From: Ilex aquifolium
Lineage: Eukaryota; Streptophyta; Magnoliopsida; Aquifoliales; Aquifoliaceae
NCBI GenBank assembly: GCA_951799425.1
Contig: OX637404.1
Span: 18,314,045 to 18,378,044 of the forward strand
Length of the DNA stretch: 64,000 nucleotides
Direction of reading: 5' to 3'
Shown in pieces: positions 43,800 through 54,777 of the stretch. The translations under genes were made by a program, and so were the position numbers. Each line of letters starts with the position of its first letter. Position 1 is the stretch's first letter. The notes under the pieces are model-generated. The model worked only from the letters and a program-made list of their open reading frames with translations, had not been told where the DNA came from and did no database searches.

Positions 43800-44913
43800 G
43801 TTGCAAAAATTAAAAATGAAATTCAATTCAATTCTAATTAAGGTTGGATTTTTAAACTCAGCCAAGACCGATCATTTAGGGAGATAACTAAAAGGATAAA
43901 CTAAGAAAATGAATGTTAAAACCTTCATACTAATGACCGTTGCGTTTATGCCACTTAACATGGTTGGCGAGCAATTCATAGCAAAGAAAAAAATCACAAA
44001 AAATAGTAAATCAGTCCATGTCTATGGAATTGTTTAAATACAACAAAAAAAACAAAAAAAAATCAGATCCTCAAAAAAACATACCCTATTGTGTGTTTTT
44101 CGTAATCTTGGATGAAAATAGCTCTATGAGACATTTTGCCGAACGTGGGAGAGGCCCCAAAAACTTTATCAAAATCAATTCACAAAACACCAAATATTAG
44201 AAAACATATATTCCCCTGAGTCCACAATCTCAACAACGAGAAATTAAATACATTCAAGAGACTTATACTAAAATTCAAACTTCAACACAAACTCATCACA
44301 AAAGTGAAAAAAAATATTTAAACAAAAAATCTCATTGTTCCAAAAAGTAATTAAACAATGAGATTATTTTTTTGTTAGTCGAACCTCAATTCCAAACCCA
44401 TTGTTCTATTTAATTACTTTTTTTGGGTTTAAGTGGGTTGGGGTTTTCGAGAAGGGGGTTAGAAAATCGAAGAAAGAGAGGAATAGGGATGGGTTTTCGG
44501 GAGGGGGGTTTTTAGGTTGGGCTTTTTGAGGGGAGGTTTCTCAGTTGGGGTGAGAGAGCGAAAATTAAAGAAGGAAAGGAACAGAGATATAGAGAAAGAG
44601 TGAGCAAAACCTGGTGGTGGTGGAGGTGGTGGTGACTGACAATGGCTATGGCTAGCAACAGGGGAGTAGGAGAGAAAAGTTATGAGAGAAAGAGTGAGAG
44701 ATAGAAGTATAGGTGAGAGATGTATTTTGGATGAGAATGAGAATGACTGAGAGATGTACAGGTATGGGAGGTTGAAGCAAGTCTTTTAGAGTCCTGGAAT
44801 GATAGGCATGTTGAGTTTTGGAGGAAGTGTTTTGATCATTGGATCAAAAGTTTAGAAATGATCTGAGCCGCGAAAAACTCAAGACAAATATTTCTACCTA
44901 CTTTATTATATAG

Positions 44914-44914
<1 letters not shown>
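43800..44914 (-). mobile_element. Helitron 5' end region (3' end not found)
   Basis: On the minus strand the 5' end reads TCTATATAATAAAGTAGG at 44914, preceded by A, the classic plant Helitron start. I find no CTRR with hairpin on the left side, so 43800 is arbitrary. A 12-bp inverted repeat AATCTCATTGTT/AACAATGAGATT lies near 44329-44364. The G-rich stretch at 44400-44700 resembles a gene leader on the minus strand. Confidence 0.5.
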
Positions 44915-44915
<1 letters not shown>

Positions 44916-44946
<31 letters not shown>

Positions 44947-44988
44947 CTCTCTCTATAGAGAGAGAGAGAGAGACACACACACACACAC
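44916..44988. repeat. compound microsatellite (AT)n-(CT/AG)n-(AC)n
   Basis: AT run 44916-44944, CT run to about 44953, AG run 44957-44972, AC run 44972-44988. It lies in the 209-bp gap between two head-to-head Helitron 5' ends. Confidence 0.9.
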
Positions 44989-45123
44989 TCATACTGACAG
45001 AGAGAGGTGACTACCACCGTTCACGACGGAGAAGAAGAAGGATATTTGCAATCAAGATGGCCGATACAATTTTTTTTTTCTATCTTACTATTTTGAATGG
45101 TACTATTTTATCTCATATATATA

Positions 45124-48095
45124 TCTATATAATAAAGTAGAGCTGAGTTTGAATTTTGGAGACAAAAAGAGGTCCAGATCGTTTTGAGACAAAACATAAA
45201 CATATTCAATGGACAATGTAATCCCAACATAAAAAACGGTTCAGATCATCTCATAAATACTGATCCGACAATCTACAGTGAGTACTGAATTTTTTTTTCC
45301 CGCCCAACAACATTTCTTGACTCACGTCTCTCTCTCTCTCCCAATCTCTCACGCCTCTATCCCTGCCTTTCAAACTCATCCCCAAAATCTCTCTCATGGA
45401 ATTCTTCTCAATCTCACTTCTGCCTCTCTCTTTTTGTATTCGATTTTTTCTGTCTCTATATTTGATCTTCTTTCTCTCTCTATTTTTTTATTTCTCTGTT
45501 TCTCTCTACCCAACCCAGAAACCCCCTTTCCTTCCCCATTTCTCTGTATGATCAGCAAAAAAATAAAAAATCCAAAAAAATCGCAGCACCACATCTCCCT
45601 CTATATCTCTCATGGCTCCCAATCTCTCCCTCCCTCACTGCAGTGCCTATGCCACATAGCCCAACCCAGCCCCCCATCGAATCAGAAGCCCCACCAACTG
45701 CCATAAAACCATCGACCACCACTAATGACAGCCACGACAGCGAAATTAGCGATCGCCACTGCCACCGACGACCGCCAGAAACTGCCACGCCAGTGACACC
45801 CCCAGGTAATTCTTTCTCGCTCACTATCTGTTCATCTCCTTGCTTCTCTATCTCACACTCACCTCTACACCCGATCATATCCACAACCCCTTTCCCCCTC
45901 TTCTTCCTTTCCATAGCCCCAAACTCCACATAACCCTAATCTACAACAATTGACACAGCACTTCACCGCCACCTTACACAAAATTGACACAAACACAGAT
46001 TTGTAGCACACGAACTGCACTCTCACACTCATAGACAATTGTAAATATACAAATTTTGACATTAATTTCTGTCCGATTTTTAGTGATTGCTTGAAGCTAG
46101 AAATGGATTTCTATCAAGTTTAATTTGAGGTTGTTTGTTGTATATCCAGTGCCTTTAGGTTTGCACACACGAAAAGACAAGGAGAGTGTAAGATAACTCA
46201 GTGGCTATGTAAGTTCTTCGAATTTTTTAATTTCCAGCTCTATTTTTTTGCAATTTTGGTTTATTAATTCTATTTTTTTCGATTTTTGTTTTCCAAGGTT
46301 AAATTGTGATCAAAGAGTAACCAAGTGAAGGGGCTAGATCATTATATTTGCTTTAGTTTAGTATAATTGTTAGCAAAACACGTGTTTAATGAAATGTCTC
46401 AATGACTGTCTTTGATCCTTGCAAGTCTTCACAATGGTGTGATCCAGAAGTTTTGCAAGTCTCAATGACTATCTTTTCATTAAACATTTCGTGTTTAATG
46501 AAATGTCTCAATGACTATCTTTTCATGAAGTTCTGCAAGTCTTCACAATGGTGTTTATGCTGCTTCTGCATTTTACTTACTAAATATTCACTCTTATTGT
46601 ATTTTATTGTCCCTTTCAGGAATGTATTGGCAGAACAGTTATTTACTTATCTCTGTTTATTGAAGATTATGACCAGACCAACGGCCAGTTAGCAACTTCT
46701 TCCTCCCCAACTTCATACTCAACCAGCTAGCAATGACATATGAGAGGTGACCTCATAGGATATATAAAAATCAACTCTAGGATATATTTTTAGCTTTAGT
46801 TTAGGATGCATTTTCAGCTTTTATGTATGATAAAAATTTTGCTTGCTTTAGAATATGTCTTCAACTTTAGGACTTGAAATGAAACATGAATGTCAAATAG
46901 GTGCATTTAGTGTATGACTACTTTGAATGGGGGATTGAACATCGATGAATGTAGTTACTTGCTGATTTTCTTAGCCATGAATTGGTTCCTTTCTGATTAT
47001 TTGGTAAGTGGTGCACTTTGGAATCTTACTCTTTTTCTTTGGCTTAAAATAATGTTGACTTTTTAATGGATGAAATTTCCAGGATCATCAATTGCAAATG
47101 TACACTGTTTGATATAGTAGTATTCTATTCCCATATATATTTTTCAGCTATAACTTTGTTTTACTGTTGCGGCTTTAACATTGCTTTGTTTTCACAATGC
47201 TTATGGTATTTTTTTTTTCTCTATAGTTGAACAATATCTTTGATATTATTAACAGATTTTTTTTAATTATACATTACTTATTGGTCGAAAAAATTGACAA
47301 TTAACTTTTAAGTTGATTTGAATTTTTTTTTTTTTTTCAGGAAAATTTTGCCAAAATCAAATGAAATGGGGTTCATTTCAGCATAGTGTAAGTAATAAAG
47401 TGTAAAGGTAAAAACATTTGTATAGAATTAAAATACTTTGTTTTGCCGAATTGCTCATTCGACCAACATGTTATATCGGAAAAACTTTCGTGAATGAAAA
47501 TTAGGAGGTTTGTGTATATTTTTGCCATTCTACTGTTTGACCTTGCAATTTTTGTTTCTTTTTTTTTTTTATCAGTTTCTTTATGTGTAGTCGTGCATGC
47601 TTCACTAATTTGTATGCACCTAGCTTTGTGTAGTTCATTCAAGAGTTTTAATTACTAATTTAAGGAGTTTTTGGTTATTATTTGGTTGCTTAGTTGCCAC
47701 TATGACTACTTTAAATCAAGCTTAATGGGTTTTATAGTTATTCAAGAGTAAGAATTGATGTTTAATCAAGCCTAGAATTTTTTGTTGTTCCATGGAGGAA
47801 ATGATGTTGCATTGCTATAAATAATTCTCCTCTATGTAATATTATAAGATGAAATGTGTATGCGTGATGATCGTGAGTATTGAGTTATTATGTGAAGATT
47901 TAATAGGGTTGAAAATATTGATGTGATAGTCAATTATGGTTATTTAAGTTCAACTCAATTAGTATTTGTGGGTTCTATGATTACTTTTTTGGTTACTAAA
48001 TTTTTTTTCCCATTTGCTAATTTTTGTGGGTTTGATTTTTTATTCGGCCGATTTTGTTGTGTCGCACAGTGCCTTCAGGCACGGGCATTAGCTAG
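45124..48095 (+). mobile_element. Helitron copy 1, 2.97 kb
   Basis: 5' end TCTATATAATAAAGTAGAG after A; 3' end hairpin GTGCCTTCAGGCAC, then nine bases GGGCATTAG and CTAG, followed by T. TC start, CTRR end, a hairpin shortly before it and insertion between A and T are the Helitron hallmarks. No Rep/helicase, so non-autonomous. About 94% similar, by eye, to 54778-57767 in the other orientation. Confidence 0.88.
45278..45933 (+). other. possible captured gene leader and first exon in Helitron 1
   Basis: A CT-rich leader is followed by an ATG near 45649 and a Thr/Pro/Ser-rich frame (TQPPIESEAPPTAIKPSTTT) up to a possible donor AG/GTAATT at 45806. Acceptor-like CTTTCAG/GAATG (46613-46621) and TTTTTCAG/GAAAA (47335-47344) follow. 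Helitron 2 keeps the same frame, but amino-acid changes are frequent. This fits a captured and decaying gene fragment; the parent gene is not recognised. Confidence 0.35.
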
Positions 48096-48203
48096 TATAT
48101 ATGTAATAGTCATAATCTATGAATTGATATAGATAGAGAAACAATTTTAATGCTAGTAAAACTCCTAAAATTTAGGAATTGTTAGTTTTTAAATTTATTT
48201 TAA

Positions 48204-50153
48204 CTAGTAGGTGCATATGTGCGTTGCACATGAATAATTTTGAGTTATAATTTTAATTTATTTATTTTATATGCTTTTCAATGTTTATTTGTGCAACAAA
48301 GTTTTTAGCTGTAGTTTTGTACTATTTATTATTTAGGAACATAACACTTTGGAAGTGAATACAAAAGAACAAGTGTATATTTGAGAAATAATTGACAAAT
48401 TGAATATCATAGCCTATTTAGTTTGAAGTATTCCTGCAAAATAAAAAAAAAACCTTGTAATTGTAAGAAAGTCTCTTCAGCTCCTATACCAAAAACAGGT
48501 AAAAGATAACATAATTTTTAAAAAAGCATATGCGAGATTACAAAAATAAAGAGAAAAATAAAACATGAAAAGTTTTTGGGGGAGATAGAAGGACGATTTT
48601 TCCGTTTCCTTGTCAATGAACTTTAAATAACTTTAAGAATTTGGTAAATAAAAAATAGATAGAATAAATTAGAGAATAATATGCTTGCAGAACTTGAAAA
48701 AAATAGTTTAAAGAGAAGGATGGGTACTTGAAATTTGACCCATCCAACTCTTACTACATAATTCATATCAATAAGTGGCCAGGAAAAAAGTGAAATTCAT
48801 TGTTATAGGATTGAGTTGGATTTATAGAATCATGGTTTCAACATTGGTTTAGGATTGACCGACTTTAATAGAATCATATCAAAAGAAATTAGAGAATGAC
48901 ATAACCATGTGATAGATGACATTATACATAGAAATATGGGTCATAAACAAACTATAACATAGGGATACGCAAAACATAATAACAACATCAAAAACTTGAT
49001 AACAAAATTAAAAAATTTCCATCGGTAACAATTAAAAAATAAAAAAAAAGTACCATATTGTTTCATGGGTTGCGTTGGCCCTCTCATGAATAAGGTCATC
49101 AAAGAGATACCCAACAATTATACTATGCCTGCAATGATACTATATTTGTACCGACTTCAAGAAGATCATTAGGAAATTAAAAGTATTCAGTATCTGATGC
49201 CAATTTAACTCTTGATTGTATAAACCTAAAAAAGTTGGAAATAATACCATCACAATAGCATCATGCCTTAAAATGTCTATAGGGTTTAATCTTAACCTCA
49301 ACCCACATAAGAAAACTAATTACAGACAAATTAGTAGCCAATATCTAATCCAAAAAATTCATTGCGTAATCAAAAGAGATCCCAAAGAAAATTAAGTAAT
49401 TGAACAGATAAAATCCATTGCATAATCAAAAAAGATCTCAATAACATCAAGTAATTGAACGCATAATCAAATACTATGACAGTGGTTGGTGTTGTGAGCA
49501 CTCATGGTCAATGTCTTGTCCCAAGCATACATAAACACCGGTTGTCTAACTTCAATGCCCCTAATTGTAAACTTGAAGATGCAAAAATAACCAAGCAAAA
49601 AAAATTGATAAACTATAAATAAAATAATCAAACAGGACAAAAAAGAAAGTAAATTAGTGAGATTGGTAGAGTAAATTGGATATAAAAAAGTTTTGAAATC
49701 CAACATAAACCAAACCAAGTCTTATGTCCTAATCTTCTGAAATCCAACATAATGGTTGAAAATCAATTCGTGTTTATGAGAACCCACTAATTTGTAAACA
49801 AAAATCAAATCTAGAACACGAAGAAAAAAAATACCCAATAACATGTGATCATTTATGCTCTGTATCTTATGAGATCTTTCCCGAATATGAGATGAAAGAA
49901 TTTTGGGCGGAAGGTAGAAAGGGAGGCAATTCGAAAGAGAGGAAAAAAGGGATCCCCACAGTAAGTAGAATAAAGAAGGCAGATGGAGAGACATGTAAGG
50001 GGGTGCATGAGAAGTGGGAAAAAGGATAAGGTTATTTAAAATTGTTATTTAGAAATAAAAATAAGAAAACGAAAAGGTTGGATGCAAATTAGATAAGGTT
50101 CATTATTCTATTAAATAAGGTTAGTATTAAGTTATATTTTATAGTAGTATAGA
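48204..50153 (-). mobile_element. Helitron copy 3, different subfamily, 1.95 kb
   Basis: On the minus strand the 5' end is TCTATACTACTATAAAATA-like at 50153. The 3' end is hairpin ATGTGCAACGCACAT, nine bases and CTAG at 48204-48207. A and T flank as expected. Its 3' end is 108 bp from that of copy 1, tail to tail. ORFs inside (for example 49467-49994) are not recognisable. Confidence 0.8.
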
Positions 50154-50403
50154 TATAGATTTATTCATTACACTTATAATTGAATAATTATTCCTAAAAT
50201 ATGAATGGTCTAAGAGTTGAATTAAAAAATAGGATATGATTATCTTTATATAATTGTTTAAGGATAGAAGAGGAAAATAAATTTTTTTCTTTGTAAGATA
50301 TTTTTAGAAGTAGTATAGATATAGATATAGATATAAATAGATAGACAAATATATATGAATTTATGAATTTAATATAAATTAGTATTAGAAGGAAATTAAA
50401 GAG

Positions 50404-50508
50404 AGGAGTATGAAAGGGTAGCACATAAGAGGTATTAGTTCTTTTATTAAGGCTATTTAGGTCAATCAAAAAAATTTCACTTTTGTTGACATTTTATAGT
50501 AGTATAGA
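50404..50508 (-). mobile_element. Helitron 5' end fragment shared with the repeat at 57794
   Basis: On the minus strand TCTATACTACTATAAAATG starts at 50508, followed by CAACAAAAGTG. A decayed version lies near 57890 in the duplicated segment, so this insertion predates the duplication. The 3' end is lost, perhaps through the copy 3 insertion. Confidence 0.6.
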
Positions 50509-51026
50509 TTAAATATCATTACTGAGGGTATTTTGGACAATAGAGGTCAAAATGGACTTATTTCCAAACAAGTTTTTTGAGTGGATTTAAGTCTTAATAA
50601 GTCCACAAAAAAAGACCGGCCACTAAATTTTCCTATAATTTGCTAAGCTAATGGGCCAGTCCATGGGCTTCTTAACGGACCAGCATGTTGGACCCTCTGC
50701 TCAAAACAATCAGCTCAAACCCTACCCGTTGGACCATTAGGCTACCTAAGGCCTGCCACGTGTACGAGTCGGGCGGCCTGTTAATCCATTGGGTTATTGG
50801 GCTTTGGGTGGTCCATTGGGCTTTTTGCTGAGGCTTAGTTCAAGACTTGAGAGTACCAAATAATTGGGACGAGTCCAGCCCACCAAAAGGGCTAAGTTTG
50901 AGTTGTTTAATCCAAAACATTGAAGAACATATACTTAAACCTGCCAATAGCTATAGGAGTTGAAGGTTGGGACCACTTCAAATTTATGAACAACAAACTG
51001 ACTAGTTGTTACTTTGGAAGAACTAA
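50404..51026. repeat. direct repeat segment, copy A
   Basis: About 620 bp matching 57794-58415 at roughly 94% by eye. Includes the Helitron 5' fragment, a GGGCC-rich MITE-like block (50640-50860) and a unique-looking tail (GGTTGGGACCACTTCAAATT). It ends at TAA, where the Harbinger element starts. Confidence 0.9.
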
Positions 51027-52135
51027 GAGCAACTCCAACCCCGCTGGCTATTCCTCCCTTTTAGCTATTTTGGCGAGCAACACTCAAAAATTCAGCTCCA
51101 ACCCACTAGCCATCCACCTCGCCAAAATCTAGGAAACCAAATTTGCTCGCCAGATCTGGAGAGGAGAAATTGCTCGCCACTTGCTGCTACTCCTTCCTGC
51201 TGCTACTCCTTTCTGCTACTACTTCCTGCTAATCCTTGCTGCTGCGTACAGAAGTTCTTCAACTATGAACCAGGTATTCATATCCCCCTCCTCTTGCTGC
51301 TCCTTGTTGTTGTTGGCTGCTGGTATGTTTTGCTGCGAATTCATGAGACTTTTTAAATCCTCTCATCAGAAACATATTTATTTTATATAAAATAAATAGA
51401 TAGACTTTGTGATGACTGCAACACAAAAATTCGATGATGTCATTCTAATAAATTGGTTTCTATTATTTGGAGAAGAAAATGCCCAACATGTGTTTGATAA
51501 AATGTATCAAAGAATCACAACCCCTGCTTTTAGATTGATGGCTTGTTGGTGACTGTTTTAGGTTACTAGTTGGGTCAATAATATGTTCTTCTCTTGCTGC
51601 CACAACTTGCTTTCTATGTTGGGATTCTCCTTTTAGTTGCTAGTTTGCCATTAGAGATTTGTTGGTATGCTTTGCTGCTCTGCTATTTCTTGTTGCTCTT
51701 GAATCATGACATTGTTGGACTCTTTAATCTATATTGAAATTGAACTTTTTGGGCACATACTCAGTACACTTCCATAAGTCAGGGCTGAAAACCGACGACA
51801 ACTCTAATCGCAAAGCAGAGTCTTTTGATGCTTATGTTTCTCGCACACTAACTCCACAATGTTTTAAAATTGAAACTTTTTGGGCACATACCCAGTACCC
51901 AGTACACTGTTTTGCTGCCAAAAACCTCTCTCCCTCCCCACTGATTTGCTCCTTGTTTTGCTGCAAAAAACCCCTCCTCCTCCCTGTTGTTTTGCTCCCA
52001 GAAACTTGACATCAGTGATATTTTATGCTTTGGGTTGGATTCTATTTGAAATTTAATTAGAATTATTGTTATAGTATGTTTTGGGTTGAATTACATGAAT
52101 AATGTATCTTTTGGGTTGAATTCTAGGCATTACGT

Positions 52136-53219
52136 ATGAAACCATTTGAACATGGATATTACTTCACCGATCTCTTGAACGGCGGAACAAATTTAGATAA
52201 GTTTAACACTCAATCAGTAAACCAAATAGGTCATTCTTCACCAATATCATCTCAAATAGAATCCACCACCAAAAAGGTTCGAGGCGGCAACTTTACTTTT
52301 GAGGAGAACTTAGTTTTAATCTCGGGCTGGCTTAATATTAGCGTGGATGTCGTGCATGGAAATGAGCAAAAATCTAAAACGTATTGGTGAAGGGTTTGGG
52401 AGTACTTCAACGAATACAAACCCCAGTCAGATTGTAATCGCAATCAGGTTTTTTTGATGAATCGTTGGTCGACAATTCAACTAACCACCAATAAATTTTG
52501 TGGCTACTTTGACCAAATTGAAAGGTTGAATCAAAGTGATATGACTGAGAAAGACAAGGCATGAGTGCATTTTAATTACAAGTGTGAAAATAAGGCATTT
52601 TTCTTTTATGATATATAGTATTATTGTACAATTTTCAGGTCCGTGATGCAAAAAAAGTGTACAAGGAACTGCATAAATGCTCTTTTCCATTTGAACATTG
52701 TTAGAATGAGTTACGATATCAACCAAAATAGATGGAGGATTCTCAGGTTAAGAAGCAAAAAAAAAAAAAGGTGGTGCAACTCCTAACATCTCTAATCCTT
52801 TAACACCAGAATCGGTAAACAAAGGAGATAATAGTGGGAGCTTGGAGAGGCCAACTAGAAGGAAGGTTGCGAAAGAGCGAGCAAGAAAGTCAAAGAGCAA
52901 ACTCTCTGAAGGCGATAATTCAAGTTCAACCTATTTCGTGAAACTGTTTGAAGAATTGAAGGAGGAGAAAAAGATGTTGACGAAGAAGAAAGTCGAATTC
53001 ATGGAAAAATTATATCTTCAAGAACAAGAGAGACTAACTCATGATAAAGAGCGGTTGGTTGTTGAACAAGAGAGACTAGCTCATGATAAAGAGAAGATAC
53101 AAATCAAGCAATTGAAGGAGGAAGAGAGAATAATGTTGATGGACACGAGTGTCATGCCTCCGATTCAAGCTGAATATTTTAAGCGCCGCCAGATGGAAAT
53201 CATGGGAAAGAAAATGTAG
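52136..53219 (+). pseudogene. Myb/SANT-like DNA-binding protein of the Harbinger element
   Basis: Trihelix-like domain: RGGNFTFEENLVLISGWLNI, EYFNEYKPQSDCNRNQVFLM, NRWSTIQLTTNKFCGYFDQI. A probable intron lies at about 52555-52638 (acceptor TTTTCAG), then VRDAKKVYKELHKCSFPFEH. A charged coiled-coil C-terminus (52842-53219) has the repeated text QERLTHDKERLVVEQERLAH. The family acts with the transposase by binding DNA. Nonsense codons stand at three places (52388, near 52701, near 52731); the last two replace Trp in FPFEHCW- and QPKW-like motifs. Confidence 0.8.
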
Positions 53220-53352
53220 TTCTTTCTTATTCATAGAATAACAACTTTTGAGTAGTAGTACAACAAACAAGTACTGTAATATTATGCATGCTTAAATATT
53301 CGTAGATAATGAATGTTTAAATAGTCATAGAAAATTCGTAGCATATTACTGC

Positions 53353-54221
53353 CTAAAACATTTCATGCATAATCCACAAGTGCTCGACTAGATCAGTTTG
53401 GAGTCTCGAATGAGTATTTCTATCTCGAATACATTGTTGAGTATGAATAAATTGGAGCAGTTCTGAACTCCGTTCGGATATCAATGTAGGAGTAGGAATT
53501 TCATCCGATGCATCATAACTACAGTCCATTTCATTACTGTCCCTCTCATCCTCGACAATCATGTTATGCAATATTATGCATGCCTTCATAATATCCTTAA
53601 GCACTTCAAGTTTTCAGAAACGTGCTGGTCCACGAACTATAGCAAATCGTGCTTGGAGCACTCCAAAAGTTCTCTCAACATTCTTTCTGGCTGACTCTTA
53701 AGCTTGTACAAAATGTATTTGCTTATTGCATCTTGGAGATGTAATTGTTTTACAAACGTAACCTACCTTGGATATATACCATCAGCAAGATAATATCTCA
53801 TAATATAATCGTTTCCATTGACGGAGTAATTGACCAGAGGAGCCCTACCTTCCGAAAGAATAGTAAAAACAGAAAAGCGTTCTAGCACATTTATATCATT
53901 GTGGGATCTAAGTAACACAAAAAAGGCATGTCAAATTCATAGATCATATGAAGCCACCGCCTCTGAAATAATTGTTGGTTCATGAACGTGACCAGAGTCT
54001 GCTGCAATTCTATCATCAACAGCATCTGCTGCAATTCTATTGGCAAGCATTCTTATAGCGGCAATTATCTTTTGAAGGGGAGACAAGTCAATATTCCCAA
54101 GAGCATCCCTTTTTTGGACAAAGTATGGATCATAAGCTTCCACCATGGATAGAATACGAATGAAAAGAGATCGATTCATTCGAAACCTCCTCCGAAATAA
54201 ATTTGGGGGATAGGTAGGCAA
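53353..54221 (-). pseudogene. PIF/Harbinger transposase, internally deleted
   Basis: N-terminal part: FRRRFRMNRSLFIRILSMVE and LSPLQKIIAAIRMLANRIAA. Then a short duplication (RIAADAVDDRIAADSG) joins directly to PTIISEAVASYDL, so the stretch with the first catalytic Asp is missing. The text goes on in broken frames: SHNDINVL, VNGNDYIMRYYLADGIYP (second Asp) and ARKNVERTFGVLQARFAIVR (Glu). The open end piece (53353-53604) has MKACIILHNMIVEDERDSNE. Normal role: cut and paste of the element at TWA sites. This copy is inactive. Confidence 0.85.
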
Positions 54222-54777
54222 TTCAGCAAAATAATCGCAATAAAGTCTCTCATTCCCTTCAACTCAATTGCGAAAAATAACATTATAGCCTTGAATAGAA
54301 CCACGACGTATTGCGGAACTATTCTTAGTATTGAGTTTCTCCATTTTCATAGTAACAACCGCTAACATCTCCAATTCATCATCGGAGTCAGAATCATTAA
54401 GAATTATCTTCAATTTACCATCACGAGTCATAGCAAAGAAATATGACTGCAATACCATTAAAATAAATTTGAGATATATGACAATGAGAATGGGGAGGTC
54501 ATATTTATACATTTTCAAAAATATGACTATTGTAAATATAACCGTTAAAAATATGACCGTTGTAAAATTTAAAATTTGAAAATGTGATGATGTGGCACGA
54601 CACATCATCATGCTCCGCCATCATTATGGCGCTTACGTGTTACGTCACGTGGTATTTTTGAATTATATTATTGAAAATTAGTTAAAGTTAGTTGAAGTAG
54701 TTAGCTAAAATAGAGAGCGTGGTTGGAATGAATTTTGAAAAGTGGCTAGCTAAAGTAGAGAATTCAATATTTAAATA

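Larger units (their letters stand above)
51027..54777. mobile_element. PIF/Harbinger element with two genes, right end lost
   Basis: Left terminus GAGCAACTCCAACCCCGCTG after TAA (51024-51026). The undisturbed copy of the target at 58406-58420 shows AACTAATAACC, so the empty site is known. Two divergent gene remnants lie inside: a Myb/SANT-like protein (52136-53219, plus) and a transposase (53353-54221, minus), the usual PIF/Harbinger pair. The right part (54700-54777) repeats inverted subterminal text but stops at the Helitron 2 insertion. The final inverted terminus is missing. Confidence 0.85.
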
